From Cepaea nemoralis (taxonomy: Eukaryota; Mollusca; Gastropoda; Stylommatophora; Helicidae), in contig JACEFZ010017886.1 of the NCBI GenBank assembly GCA_014155875.1, forward strand, positions 1-64,000: a stretch of 64,000 nt of DNA, read 5' to 3'. A model generated the notes under the pieces. That model searched no databases, was not told the origin of the DNA, and worked only from the letters and a program-made list of their open reading frames with translations. This document shows, piece after piece, positions 36,290 through 49,254 of the stretch (position 1 is the stretch's first letter; the number at the start of each line of letters is the position of its first letter). The position numbers were made by a program, and so were the translations under genes.

Positions 36290-37840
36290 CAGCTAGAACG
36301 TTTGGACCTTCAAATGTGGTTTCGAAGCCATGTAGTATCCATGGACGACATGACAATCCTGACACCGAAGAAGAGTGATGCCACAGACTGGACGATCTGA
36401 TTCGTTGGTGCAGGATGAGCTTCAAGCCGAAGAAATCGAGAAGAAGATCGTGAAGGGTAGAGCGGCGGAAAGGTTGTTCTTGGTTGCAGGACAAGCGATT
36501 CCACGGTGTTAGAGGAACCGGTAAAGGTCTCGGTCGTGTGTACAATTCAACCCTGACGTACAGGAACGCGGTGTTAGAGATGCAAGAAGTGTTGACGAAC
36601 GGTCTGAGTATCATCGATAAAACCAGGCTAATAGACAAATTCAAAATCTGGTGCGTCCAATTCATGCTTACTCCGAAACTCCTGTGGCCGCTGCTGATAT
36701 ATGATATAGGCACGACAACAGTGAGCACCATGGAGGGGAAGATAAGCGGGTACATAAGAAAGTGGCTTGGAGCATCACCATGCCTCACGACTGTCGCACT
36801 ATACTATATTGCAAACAGAGTAAGCTCGTCCTCCCTTTCCGGTCCCTCATGGAAGAATTCAATGTCGGAAAAGCCAGACTCGCCATGATGCTACACGGGT
36901 CTCCAGATGAAACGGTCAGTACCTATATTCCCGCCCTGAGAACGGGAAGGAAGTGGAAAGTCGTCAGCGCAGTCGAAGATGCCCAGGCAGCACTCCAGCT
37001 GAAGAAGGTCATGGGCTACACCCATCCGGACAGAAGGGGGTTCGGCTACCATGACAGAAATACGATGTGGTCCAAGGCGACGACTAAGGAACGCGGGGAC
37101 CTGGTGGTTAAGGATATCCTCAAGGGGGCTAAGCAGGAGCAGTGGATGCCATGGGAAGAGATGGTGCAGAGATCTCTTACCTGGAATGAGATCTGGCGCA
37201 TGGCACCGGTGCGCTTAAGTTTCGTCGTCCGACCTCTCTACAATGTCTTGCCATCAGCTGCCAACTTGGTCAAGTGGGGGAAAGCCACTGACCAGTCCTG
37301 TGCCCTCTGTAAAACAAAGGTTCAGACAGCGGAGCACGTATTGTCCGCATCTAAAGTTGCCCTGCCCCAAGGCCGATTCACTTGGCGGCATAACAAAGTC
37401 CTTACTCAGTTGGCGGCTATAGTGGATGTAGCCAGAATGCGGGCGAACAAAGAGGACAGGCCGAGGCCGATGGATATTAACTTCGTCCGGGCCAGGCAGC
37501 AAGGCAGAACTACCGACGTGACGCTTCCGACTATTTTCATTGGTTCGGATGGCTGGGAACTGACCGTGGATCTAAAGGGCCATGGCAAATACCCTGAGGT
37601 GATCAAAAAGTTTGTTTTGCGACCTGACATCGTACTTAGCTCCTCGTCAGCCAAGCAGCTAATGCTGACTGAGCTGACAGTCCCATATAAGTCCAATATT
37701 GAGGAGCAGCATACAGAGCTGTTGCTTAGAAGAGAAGCAAGAACTCGAGCACAAAAATAACTGTGTGAGGCAGCCGAAAAGACCTTGTGTTGGCTATAGA
37801 ATTGTCGGAACCTGAAGTGGAATGAGGCTCCGAACTAGTA
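36290..37840 (+). pseudogene. R2-type non-LTR retrotransposon: RT end plus restriction-like endonuclease
   Basis: Starts near RT motif C (SMDDMTILTP, ~36340), then SFKPKKSRS, RTRLIDKFKIWCVQFML-like thumb sequence and KISGYIRKWLG. A frameshift near 36800 leads to the 332-codon frame ending at 37760: LPFRSLMEEFNVGKARLAM, LTWNEIWRMAPVRLSFVVRP, a zinc region CALCKTKVQTAEHVLSAS, and the endonuclease core RPDIVLSSSSAKQLMLTELT. In R2/R4/NeSL-type elements this pattern (CCHC, then PD...E) is the restriction-like endonuclease that nicks the target. PD and E are present; the last zinc ligand is Ser instead of Cys. After the stop a C-terminal scrap (LCEAAEKTLCWL) shows an internal deletion. Other frame shifts lie near 36400-36540. 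Not functional. Confidence 0.8.
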
Positions 37841-39891
37841 TGGTTAGAAGCGGTAACTGCAGAAAATCAACATCAAATCAACTTTATTAGGGTCACAAAT
37901 TGGGCGCGCAGGCCCGTCTTACATTCGGCCCTTCCAATCACTCGTCTTTCGTTCATCAAGAGCATTATACATTTACATAGGAAGAAAAATAAACATTGTG
38001 AAATGAATGTTGTAAACATAAACAAGGCTAATTACCATGTTATGAGGCCCATCTCCCACCTATCCGTACATCACCACACCCACACAACAACCCCACCTAC
38101 CCACACACACGCGCACCAAGGGACACATACACACCCCCACCTACCCACACACACGCACACCAAGGGACACATACATACCCCACCAACCGACCCACCCCCC
38201 TCCCGCACATCCCCCACCCACACACACTGCCCTCACCTGATCCCCCAACCAAAACACACTCGCCACCCACAACCATTCCCCCACCAACCCACACATCCCA
38301 CGCCCATTCACATACACATCCTAACCCACACCTCAAACCATCCATCCCCCAGCCACATCTCCATCGACAATATATTCCCCACCCATGCACACAATCCCCC
38401 ACCAACCCACACATCGCACATCCACTCACACATCCCCAAACCATACACACACATCCCCAAACCATACACACACATCCCCACCAACTGACATGCCCCTACC
38501 CCCCCCCCCCACACACACACACACATCTCCCTAACCACCCATACATCCCCAATCCACTCACACACAGCCCATCACCCACACATACAACTTCCACCTACCC
38601 ACACATGCCATAACCTAATCCCCCACCACACAATGCCCCACCTGCATATCACATACACCCCCTACCACGCACTATTCCCAACCCACGCACCACACACACA
38701 TCCCTCACCAACACATCCCCACTTACACACCACACACATATCCCCCACCCAGATACCACACAATATTCCCACCCACACCCACACAGATACCCTTACCCAT
38801 CCACTCCACATACCCCAACTCATACACCACAAAAATCCCCCACCCACACACATACCTCACCCACACAATATCCCCAACCAACACACCACACACCTCTCCC
38901 CACCCACACACGCATTCCCTACCCGTCCACCAACAGACACTCACTCACGCATACATCCTCCACTACGCACCCACACACCCCCACCCACCCACCCCCAACC
39001 AAACATCTCTCGATCACAATACCCCTACCCACACACACCCTCCACCCACTCACACGTCCCACCCCGACACATACAACTCCCTCACCCACCTACACATCCC
39101 TAAGCCACTCAAACACCCCCACCCACACATTTCGCATCCACACCCACACACCCCCACATACTTCCCCCAACCACCACAATCCCCTACTCACCCACACATA
39201 TACCCCACCCATACGCACATTCCCGCACCCATCACACACATCCCCCACACCATACACTATCCTCCACCCATACCACCACAAACATACCCTCCACCCACAC
39301 ATCATTCACACATCCCCCACCAACACACCGCACACATATCTCAAACCCACACACCATACACTTCTCCCCACCCGCCCTTGCATCCCCAATCCACCCAACA
39401 CAATCCCCTACCCACACAACCCCGCCTCCCACACATACTTCCTCAAACCATCCACACATCTCCACCCACATAAACAAACATCCCCCGCATCTGTCCCGTA
39501 CACATATCCTCCACCCATACACACATCCCCCACAGCCATTCCAACACCCCTACTTTCACCCCCACACATCCATCCACAAGTCCCACCAACACCCACAAAT
39601 ACCACTACCCACCAAAACCCACACACCCCAACCCATCCAAACGCATACCCCCACTCACACACCCCCCACCCACACATATCTCCACACTCACACACATCCT
39701 CCACATACACTCACACTTCCTCACATCTAGACACATACAAAATGTCTCACGTTAGTATTGAAACTAGTATGAACAAACTCCCACACTTTACTCACACACA
39801 TACACTGACACTTGTCATGAGCAGTCTCATAAAAATGTTACACATGGAGAAAAATGTGTACATAAAATGTATGTGATGTAAAAATAGTGGT

Positions 39892-39959
<68 letters not shown>

Positions 39960-40020
39960 TCACACACACACACACTCACTCTCACGCTCACACATTCACT
40001 TTTCCGCTCATTCATTCACT

Positions 40021-40190
40021 CTCCCGCTCATTCACTCTCACGCTCACTCATTCACTCTCACGCTCACTCATTCACTCTCCTGCTCACTCATTCATTCTCC
40101 CGCTCACTCATTCACTCTCCCGCTCACTCATTCACTCTCCCGCTCACTCATTCACTCTCCCGCTCACTCATTCACTCTCACGCTCACTCG
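40021..40190. repeat. 20-bp tandem repeat
   Basis: About eight units of 'tcactctcccgctcactcat' with few changes, inside the LINE AB 3' UTR. Confidence 0.85.
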
Positions 40191-40368
40191 TTCTGTCTCT
40201 CATTCACACTCACTGACTCTCTCACTCAAACTACAGTAATGAACATGAGTTTATATTATGCATGATAAAATCAAATGGTATTTAACTGATAATATGACAG
40301 ATGAGAATACACAAACATATGGATTCGCATGTTACATAACATGCGTGTTACACGACATGCATCAGCTC

Positions 40369-40445
<77 letters not shown>

Positions 40446-40763
40446 CTTTCATATACACACACTCACACGCATGCAGCATGCTCACACACACACACTAACA
40501 CATCAACTCTCCCACTGTCTCACTCTCTAACACACAATCCTTCACACACACACACACTCACTCTCTCAATCACACTCTCTCACACATACACATACACATG
40601 CACATGAACGCATGCACGCACGCACACACTCCCTCACTCACTCTCACACATACACGTACGAATGCATGCACTGACACATTCCCCCACTATTTCTCGCTCA
40701 ATCACTCTCTTCACACACACGCACGCACATGCGCACACACTCTCTCCCTCTCTCTGACACCCA

Positions 40764-40831
<68 letters not shown>

Positions 40832-40918
40832 CCCACACGCACACACATATATAGTGAACAATTATAGTTAAACAATTATAATGAACAATTATACTGAACA
40901 ATTATACCAGTAAATGAA

Positions 40919-41618
40919 TTATGGTGGCATATAGTCGGTATGGATTAAGTATTGAAAGAGTTTTCGGTTAAATGTGTAGGGACTCATTGGAGTTTTCAGA
41001 TCTGGAGGCAGATCATTCCATAAGTGAGCACCAGAATAGGAGAAACATGTTTTGTATAGGTCCAATCTAGGCTTTGAGACATGTAACAAATTTAGGCGCT
41101 TGCTGTTCATTGCATTAGATTGAATCAGCGGCAGAAGATACTCTGGGGTATTTTGAGATATAATTTTATTCACTAATTTGGCTTTGTTGAAAAGGTAGCG
41201 CTTTTGTAGTGGTAGAAGTCTTAGATGACTGTACAAATTATTACTTTCAACGTGCTTTATGCCAGAAACCAGACGAATAGCGCGGTTTTGTAGAGAACAT
41301 AGCCGTTTTAAATTAGATTTAGGGCAACCATCCCAAACTGTGGAACAGTAATCGAGATGTGATTGGATATAGCATGTATAGAATATTTTTCGTGTGCTTT
41401 CGTCCAGGAAGTGCTGAATTTTAGCAAGTTGGTAAACTTTTTGTGCTATTTTCTTGGTAAGAGCGTGAACATGAGAGCTCCAGTTCAAATGGCTGTCTAT
41501 TAAAAGCCCTAGTGTTTTATGTTCAGTCACATTAACTATAGGTAACGTGCCCATGCGGAGTTCGAGCGGTGATCCAGTTATGGCTAGTGTCTGTAGTTTT
41601 TGTCTGGTCGTTATTACC
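40919..41618 (-). pseudogene. LINE AB RT C-terminal region (233 codons, open)
   Basis: An uninterrupted frame: MVITTRQKLQTL, LGLLIDSHLNWSSHVHALTK, FYTCYIQSHLDYCSTVWDGC, LQNRAIRLVSGIKHVE, KRYLFNKAKLVNKII, FSYSGAHLWNDLPPDLK, ending TDYMPP. This is the region after the RT palm in CR1/Jockey-group LINEs ('LGv.iDs.l.W..H', 'HLdYc...Wg', 'YSga.LWN.LP'). The RT catalytic palm and the apurinic endonuclease are not present; the fragment ends at 41618 where LINE M begins. The frame is open and so may be a fairly young copy, but it is 5'-truncated and cannot act alone. Confidence 0.8.
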
Positions 41619-41619
41619 A

Positions 41620-42165
41620 CGAACTTGCAACGTCTCGTATAAGCTCCTTAGCGGTCAGTGCAGTTTTCCGCTGGATAGAAAACACGATACATACACACAT
41701 TGTGATTGTAACTGACTCAGAAAGCATGCTGAGAAGGGTGAGAACAGGCAAGCTTCGTGCAGAGTGGCTTGCTTCGCTTCGGAGGTCACGGGTAGCAAGC
41801 ATCACCTGGATCTTTTCTCCTGGGCATGCCGGTGTGCTGGGGAATGAACAGGCGGACAGATTGGCTGGCTCGGCAGAACTTGGTGGAGTATTGATGCATG
41901 ACAAGGCAGATGTGGTTGCGGCCTTGTGGGAGCACGTGCACTCCTCGGAGGAGCAAATGGATCACCGTAGTCTGGTTAGAATGAGGCAGCGAGGAGTGAC
42001 GAGGGGATCTGGCCGACGCTCGACGCTCAGAGGAAAGGCGAGACGGACATATAATCAGATTGCTACTGGAACTATTAGTGTTGGAACTCTTCGCTGGTTG
42101 CTGAGGGTGGGGACGGAGCGCTTATGAGAATGTCCTGAATGCTGTGATGTCGGTTCCTAAATCAA
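41620..42165 (+). pseudogene. LINE M RNase H domain and 3' end
   Basis: The frame runs 41600-42127: a helix (SRISSLAVSAVFRWIE), IVIVTDSESMLRRV with the RNase H Asp, ITWIFSPGHAGVLGNEQADR with the His and final Asp, then a C-terminal part (YNQIATGTISVGTLRWLLR). An RNase H of this kind sits C-terminal to RT in I-group and some other LINEs. The 3' end 'gaatgtcctgaatgctg' and a (TCAA)n tail close it at ~42165. Copies of the 3' end occur at ~17.2, 16.2, 45.0 and 63.8 kb. Upstream RT absent. Confidence 0.75.
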
Positions 42166-42745
42166 TCAATCAATCAATCCTCCGTGCAAGAGGGTGAATC
42201 TGAGTGCAATCAAATCATGCAAATGTCGGCCGAAGTTCAACCTACATAACATAGCGGCAATCGCCCGTAAGTCGCACTCACTCAGCTGCAGAGACCAAGA
42301 GGTGGGTCCAGAAACGTAAGGGGAGAACCGACATCCTAGCAGATTTCGGCGTCATGAACGGGGAACGAAGAAAGAACACGGCAACGGAGATGAATGGAGG
42401 CGATAGAAGGCATGACTGGGGAAGAAGCTGGCTCCCGACGACCACGTATGCTAAGGGGAAAGCACAGGTTATCCGGACTATCGTCACTGAGGGAGGTGTG
42501 GCTTGAGAGTGGACATGGTAACAGCGAAGGGACAAGCACAAACATCAAGGACAACGAAACTGACCGAACGTCCACACGGCAGGCGAAAGACTTTCGGAGT
42601 CATGACTCGGACGGGACCGCCCCAATGGAGTATTAAGAGGAAAATGGTCCGAAACACTTGGGGAAGGGGGTACACTTCTGACGATCAGAAGCCCCATGTC
42701 GTGATTGCTTCTCGGCGGAGTTTTTATACCTACATACGTCTATTA
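42166..42745 (+). repeat. Retroelement 3' UTR with hairpin
   Basis: No coding frame. The right end (42660-42730) resembles the 3' UTR at ~24.95-25.05 kb. It has a perfect 7-bp stem (cttctga-cga-tcagaag, 42675-42691) followed by a 'gtcgtgattgcttctcggcg' segment. Probably the 3' end of an R2-type LINE or dependent SINE. Confidence 0.5.
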
Positions 42746-43149
42746 AAGCGAAGAGTGAAGTGTCGCGTATCGAAGCCAATGAATAGCTAACTCGTGTTGC
42801 TACGGGGAGATCAATCGTGCTACAAAGGGCAGACAACTCGCTTTTCCTTACGACCGGTCTTAAAAATTGTTGAAACAATTTTTTTTTATTGAAATTTAAA
42901 TATGGTGGTTCCTTGATAAGTGGTGGGAAGTAAAGCAGGTGAAGCGTGCCCTTCCGAAGAGTACTGAACACGCCGACTATGGGATTGAACCCAATTGGTT
43001 AAAACACGTGACGTGTCTAGGTAGGTGGTTATTATTAGCCATGGATCCTAGGTGGCAACAAACCTTTACAGCGCTAATTGCGGGACCAAAGGGGTGTAGT
43101 GTATTCCCCTTGAACAGAATAGAACATGAATTGCCAAGGTAGCCTTTTG
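42746..43149. other. Non-coding, no gene recognised
   Basis: Nothing recognisable. Confidence 0.4.
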
Positions 43150-43640
43150 AAAGATGAAACACATACTGACCAGTAAAACTATGTCAATTTCAACGAGAGA
43201 AAGAGTGTCGACGTGCTACATAGAACATCTACTTTTGTATATGTGTGAAGTGTGGACAACAGACAGACAAGCTATTTCTGTGGAAATTTGGTTTCTGAGA
43301 AAAATACAAAGAATACCATGGACAAACAGAAAAACCAATGATCAAGTCCTACAAGAAACAAATGAACATCATACACTGATTACAGTAATTAGACGTAGAC
43401 ATTTAAAATATTTGGTCACGCTATGAGAAGAAATACATCGGAGAACTTTATGACAATTGTCTAGTTCGAGGGGAGGAGAACAGGAGGAAGACAGAGAAGT
43501 AAATACCTGGATGGTTGGCCACGTGGTATGGTCGAAACAAGAACACTGAGCTGATCCACCACTCTGGTGATCGAGTGAAATGGCGAATCATGACCGCTCA
43601 CGCTTATCGGTATGGCACATGATGAATATACTTTACCCAG
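43150..43640 (+). pseudogene. LINE F C-terminal fragment, copy 3
   Basis: MKHILTSKTMSISTRERVST, CYIEHLLLYMCEVWTTD, EIWFLRKIQRIPWTNRKTND, RRRHLKYLVTL, then in shifted frames NRRKTEK-type, WPRGMVETRTLS and TAHAYRYGT. It matches the 58420-59004 copy. Frameshifts and stops present. Confidence 0.75.
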
Positions 43641-44874
43641 CATTACAATCCGACATGCGTGTGTGTTTTTGTTATTTGGCATATGCTGGTTTAATATCAA
43701 ATTCTGAGGCCTCTGGTGTTATTTCAATGCTTACATACGAATTATGTCCGTATACTATAGAAGTTGGTTCATGTGGATGATAAACCTGGCTAATTAAGAC
43801 ACCTTTTATAGAGATGTCTGACTGGCCATGCGTGGAAGTACACTTATTCCTGCAACGAGGCATTTTCGTCATTTGGTGGTGACAGCCTCGAATCCTGGTC
43901 GATACCTATAGCTTTCAATGTGTATGTTGTCTAGTGTGTCTTCTAGCCATTAATTCTTCCTTCTCCATTCTGTGAACGCCAAGCAACACTTGAGAACTTA
44001 TTTACGAACTCCCTTAGTGTCATCAAAGGGTTACTCAGTTTATATTTGGGAGTATCGTTGTATAGTCTACAACTGAACTTTAATTATTGCATAAGCAGGG
44101 GGTATTAAAAAGCAAAAGGATCGGCTTCATTGGGCTGGGTTGTATCCCATATGGCCCGTTCTCTTCCCAGAGCGGCCTGCCGAAAGTATCCCACAAAGTA
44201 CCACCTCCGTATCTCCAGCGACGACCCTGAGGAGTCTCCGAGAAATGTACACTTTATTAAGAGATTGTCGTAGCCATAAATCGAGCCCGAGGCAGACGGC
44301 ATACGCACATCATCACGGAGAGTCCCATGACAATTGCAAATAATTATTCAGTGTCGCAGACGTCCTTGATCGTGTCCAACATCCATAACAGTATTTGATG
44401 ACAACGCCAATCCCAAACAATGAATTGCAAGCTTCACGTGAATTTTTCAGTTATATTTCAAATTCTTGATTGTACTTGATAACATAGCTACAACCCCCAG
44501 CCTCTGACCTTGGCAACCATTCTTGTCTTCAGTCTATTAAACTTCAGTCTAGTACTAGTAACCATCATTGATTGTTAAAAGCATGATCGTTATTCAGGTG
44601 AAAGAAGCACACACATTGTGGGACAGACTTGAGTTTATAATCTGGAAGTTAGGGATTCATTATACTTGTACATATACATATTGTCGAAGGCAAGAAGGCG
44701 CGAAGGATACCTGATTGTTATGGCAGGTACTAAATTATATAAGAAGTTTCTAGACACAAAACGGTGGAGGAATAAACACATTGTCCCAGGTTGTCTTTGT
44801 GAATTAAATAATTCACTAAGCCATTTGCGCCGGAAGGATTTTCAAGAGCATGAACTGAATAACTAGCGTTCCGA
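43641..44874. other. Non-coding, with a SINE K-related fragment at 44130-44260
   Basis: 44130-44260 matches SINE K in reverse (tatcccatatggcc, cctccgtatctccagcg). The rest shows nothing recognisable. Confidence 0.4.
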
Positions 44875-45110
44875 GATGAGCTGAGTTGAGTTGGGTTGAG
44901 TTGAGTTGCGTCGAGTTGAGTTGAGTCAAGGACAGACATCACTGTACTCTGGACATTCCCATACGTGCTTCGTCCTCATCTTCAACAGCCAACGAATAGT
45001 CCCAGTATTAATGGTAGCGGTAGTAGTCTGATTATGTGTCCGTCTAGTTTTATGATTGCCGACGAGATCCTCTGGTCACGCCCTTCAGTAGGATTCTCTC
45101 CAGGGCGCGA
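44875..45110 (-). mobile_element. LINE M 3' end with GAGTT-type tail
   Basis: The minus strand gives RDQRISSAIIKLDGHIIR-like decay of the LINE M C-terminus, then 'gggaatgtccagagtacagt' and a (ACTCA/GAGTT)n tail at the left (44876-44925). Confidence 0.7.
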
Positions 45111-47590
45111 TGATTGATTATACAAATAAATGTATTCATTCATTCATTGATTTTACAAATAAATGAATAACAATTATAGATGGAACTAAAGGCGGTTGGT
45201 GAGTGAAGTGCCAAGTATGTATTGCGGTATCATCTCTGGTCAACACCGGGAAGAACATATATGAGTGGCTGTCGCGTGGTCCGCTACTGTTGAGAGAAGT
45301 CTCACAGGTACAGTAGAAGACAATGAGCCTAACCACTAGGAAAGACTCCCCCATGAAGAAATAGCCGACGAGTGGCTCGTGAAAAACAAAGGGAGTATAA
45401 CAAATTGTCCCAGAAAAAGAAGTCTACTATTCTTACAGTGGCACATGACTGCAGATACAGTTGTACAGCTATACACACACGGATGACAGCAAACTTAGTT
45501 AGCAGCGACACGATGATCCTGTGGAAAAGAATTTATCCCCCAGACTTGACTTGAACTATGCAACACAAAGAAGTCGATAAAGATGAAAGATTCAACTTTC
45601 GTCCTACTCTCACTCTTGTGTGATCTAATTAAATGTTGGATATGAAGATAACTAGGAATTCTTATGTAGCAATAAGCGACAACACCGCTTACCACGAGTT
45701 TAATAATGGACAAATAGAAATATAAGTTCCCACAATGAACGTAAAAGGCAAATAATTGATGAGAAGCATATAAAAAAAAACAATATATAAATCAAACAAT
45801 GTTCTCGTAATCATAAGACGGGATGGTGGTAAGTCAAGCAAAGTATGGCCGTGACTCCAGGAAGGTGTTTAGGCACTCAGCTGCAAATGGTGTTTCCACC
45901 GGTGAAGATGGTAGTCTCTCCGGCGTTCCTCTTCGGGTCACCCTATTCGCCAGTGGTCCACAAATCAGTTCTTTCAGAGTCGCGGATGCGCAAACTGAAT
46001 CTTATGTTGCTGGTGAGTTATGCTAGTTGATGCTGCTGGTGAGTTGCTCTGGTATACCACAACACTCTGAAAGTCAAACCAAAATAAACGACTGGTCAGT
46101 GGTGGCCTGGGTTGTGATCTCATATGTCTGTCCTAGCCTGTGACTACCCTCTGTCTTCATTCTGAATCTCACTATAGAACCAATCCCTAACTGTGACTGT
46201 ACTGGTGATGTGATAGGAAAGGAAATGGGTCCCAACCCTAACCACAGCTGACGCTCCTAAGTGTACAAGAGACGCAGATATGTATTGCGGAAAGTAACTG
46301 GATCACTAACCTAACACCCAAACTGACGCTACAAAGTGTGCAAAGTGTATTGAGGAAAGGAAATGGATCGCTAACCTAATAACCCAAACTGATACTCCAA
46401 AGTGTACAAGAGACGCAAAGAGGTATTGACATGTAATTGAAATACTCCTGATAAGAAGGCGAAGGAATATGCTTCTGAGCAGGTAACCAATACTAATGTT
46501 CCTGCACGCACCAGGATATACTGTAGAGCAGTGTAATGCTACTATTCCAGAAACAATGCCTGCGCGACTCCGTAGTGACATACCAGTACGCAAAACATTT
46601 CTATGTTAACATCAAGAATCCTTCTGAAAATAAAACTAAGTTGCTGAACAATGAGAATCAAGAATGCAGTTGCTTATACTGTAAGACAGTGAACTATCTA
46701 TCATCAAGACCAGAGAACAGAATAACTAATATGTTCACTAGGCCTGCCGTCGACCGTCAATGTGAATTAAAGGTCACCCGAAGCGCGTGGTGATTCTCAC
46801 CTGATGACTTCTAACAACTCCAATCATTACTAAATCACTTCTAGAAAACAGGACATTAGCTGACAAAGAATCTGAGCATTGTCGATCTCTATCTGCTACT
46901 GGATTCGCTCAATCTAAAATAATAATTATCCTAAGTGACTTAGAATTTTAACCATGCTTGCTTTGCGAGTAGTTGACCGAACCCATCAATGTCGTAAAAT
47001 AGAAATGATCACGCCTGTCCTATATTTAGGCCAAATATATTAAATGAATTTCCGCCTGTTGGGAAATGAATTTATACAGAGCGCTATTCTTTACTAGTCC
47101 TCCTAACGGAGAATATTACATGTTTGTTTTCTATCGATTTTCCGCAATGTGGCTTCGACAGACAACTAGGTTATGAACATAAAAATACAGAAATAATAGT
47201 CGTTTTGCCTTACCTAGTTCCAGAATCAGATTCTCACTACGGATCGGGGCACTTGTTCAATATAAAATTTGGTGAGGCTTATTACTTATTTCAGTAATCT
47301 ACTATTGAACTATTACTTGTTTAAGTAATTTACTATTAAAAGGGTTGCTTTTCGAACACCACAATTGGCCCCGACCGTTGTCTGCGATGTCTAGCAGAAA
47401 AGTGAGACCGGACATGGAACTAGCATCAGCAAGTGGCCGTTTCCGGGCCCCGTTATCTGTTGGTTGTAGTTGGCCAGGACATGATAAGTAAGCCAAACTA
47501 AATTATCCCATTGCTATAAATACAAAGTAACTGTAACCTTAATGTAAACATATGTTAACGAATCTTTATAATATACTGACTAAGTAAGAC
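45111..47590. other. Long non-coding stretch, no gene recognised
   Basis: Short open frames only. A ~75-bp direct duplication is visible at ~46255-46430 ('gtgtacaagagacgca', 'ggaaa.g.aa.tggatc.cta', 'aacccaaactga' recur). No protein motif. Confidence 0.4.
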
Positions 47591-48141
47591 GGGAGGGTGC
47601 AGCCAGGCTTTCGCCACAGTGGCACTAGAGTCTGTTCGCAAATGCTTACCCTCATTCACATTCAGTCTAGGATTGACTTATACAAAACAAGCTTAACGTA
47701 CTCTGCAGCTCAGCTGTGGAACAATCTTCCACAAGAAATCAAAGACATCACCAATCCCTATTCATATAATCGCAAATTACTCGAACACTATCTCAGTACG
47801 GATTACCTTCCCCCATAATAATAGTGATAATAATAATAACAACAAAACCCTAATATAACAGCCAGTCCCCTTTTGGTAGGCCAGTATATTCCACATGGCT
47901 AATAAGTGTCAGACCATTATCTAATGTTACTGTGTCGTGTAGTTTTGTTGTTCGCATTTTGCCCATGCCTTTATAATGCATAAGTTTTATATTGTTGCTG
48001 TTCTCTGTTAGCCTTGAATGATGTGTGAATGAAATAATGTATGGAAGAGAGTGATAGAAGGGCAGAGTGTTAGACGGGCCTGCGTGCCCAATTCTTAACC
48101 CTTTGAAAATAAAGTTTGTTCGTTCGTTCGTTCGTTCGTTC
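47591..48141 (+). pseudogene. LINE C C-terminus with 3' UTR and (GTTC)n tail
   Basis: Frame to 47818: RIDLYKTSLTYSAAQLW, NNLPQEIKDITNPYSYNRKL, LEHYLSTDYLPP, stop. Then a ~320-bp ordinary 3' UTR, the conserved block (agacgggcctgcgtgcccaa, aaaataaagttt) and a GTTC tail. LINE C shares its last ~60 bp with LINE AB but has no simple-sequence UTR. 5'-truncated. Confidence 0.8.
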
Positions 48142-49254
48142 AGTTGTTTTGAAAAGTGTCTGTTGCATTGTTATGAAATTTTTCCTGCCGTCTAATATTT
48201 ACTCCCACCCAAGGAATATATCTTTGATAGGTTCATAGGCAACTGAAATCATGGAAAGCTGCGACATTTCTTTGATGTTTTGGCTAAAATGTATTGAATT
48301 CACGCTAACAAACATGTCTTACAGTAATGCACGTCAGTTCGGGCAACGACGAAAGGCATATCCATATTCCTCTCTTCTCATCACGTGACCGAAGAAAGAT
48401 GTTTGTCTCTGTCTTATTGTTGTATTATTCGTATGGAAGTGGGTGCAATGTGTAACATTAGTAAAGACAGAGGATTTACAGAGCCATGGTGTAAATAATG
48501 TGGAATCGAAATTGAAATGGACAGAAAAGTAGAAGGAATATATTTCTTACCTTATTTTTCATTTACCTATTTTTTTTCTTCTGCTCCTGGTTAATAATGT
48601 GTACACAAGGAGTCCTGTTACTATGATGTATATTGAGTTCGTGAAAGCTTCAGAACATCTGTGCGTTAATGTGCGTATGGTGTGACCAGAGATGATACCG
48701 CAATTCAATCATCATGTGTCAATTTTAAAGGATATGTTCAGCTGTATGTGTAGTTTGTTCATACGTGCACAAGGGTGATAAAATCATTTTGAGTCTTCGT
48801 AAAAGATTGTCTACTTTGCTGTTTACTATTTAGAGACGGAACGTGATTACCTGTCTTGCACGACGAATGTAGTTGTCAATATCTCTGTAGTGGAATTCTT
48901 ACTTAACGTTCAAGATGTTGGTCCTCTTTTCATTGAAGTTTATAGATTGATTCGTATGTTCGTATGTTGTCTCCTCATTTGACAACGTGTTTGTTCTCAC
49001 GTTTATTGCTATGCCATAATATGTCAGTTTCCACCGCAGTACTACTCTTCTGTTGGCATTCAATGCGTTCAGTGATTTATTATTTTTTTTTTATGCAGGT
49101 GTTGTCACCATTGAGGGTTTGTGGAACTGAAAATGCATCGGTGTGGAATACGAACTGTTGCCATTGACAAGTTGTATTTTTTGTGCCGTTACTATAATGT
49201 TTAGGGCCTGCAATTCTTCAGAATAGTTGGAGAAAAATATTCCAGTAGATATCA
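48142..49254. other. Mostly non-coding, small LINE Q-like scrap
   Basis: 48355-48425 (cctctcttctcatcacgtga, gtttgtctctgtcttattgt) matches 28270-28330 of LINE Q. Otherwise nothing recognised. Confidence 0.4.

Larger units (their letters stand above)
37867..41618 (-). mobile_element. LINE AB copy 2: RT C-terminal region with ~3-kb simple-sequence 3' UTR
   Basis: Minus-strand order: RT C-terminal frame (41618-40919), a 60-bp spacer with repeated 'aattgttca', a GA-rich zone seen as TC/CA on the plus strand (40850-39885, including 20-bp tandem units at 40021-40190), a ~100-bp linker (39884-39770), a GT-rich zone seen as CA-rich on plus (39750-38060), the conserved block, and a short ATCAA-type tail at 37867. 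This is the most complete copy and shows that the GA-rich and GT-rich zones belong to one family. Confidence 0.7.

Noticed and set aside
36255..36788. 177-codon minus-strand frame opposite the R2-type LINE
   Set aside because: The plus strand carries recognisable RT motifs; the minus frame is a shadow with no motif.
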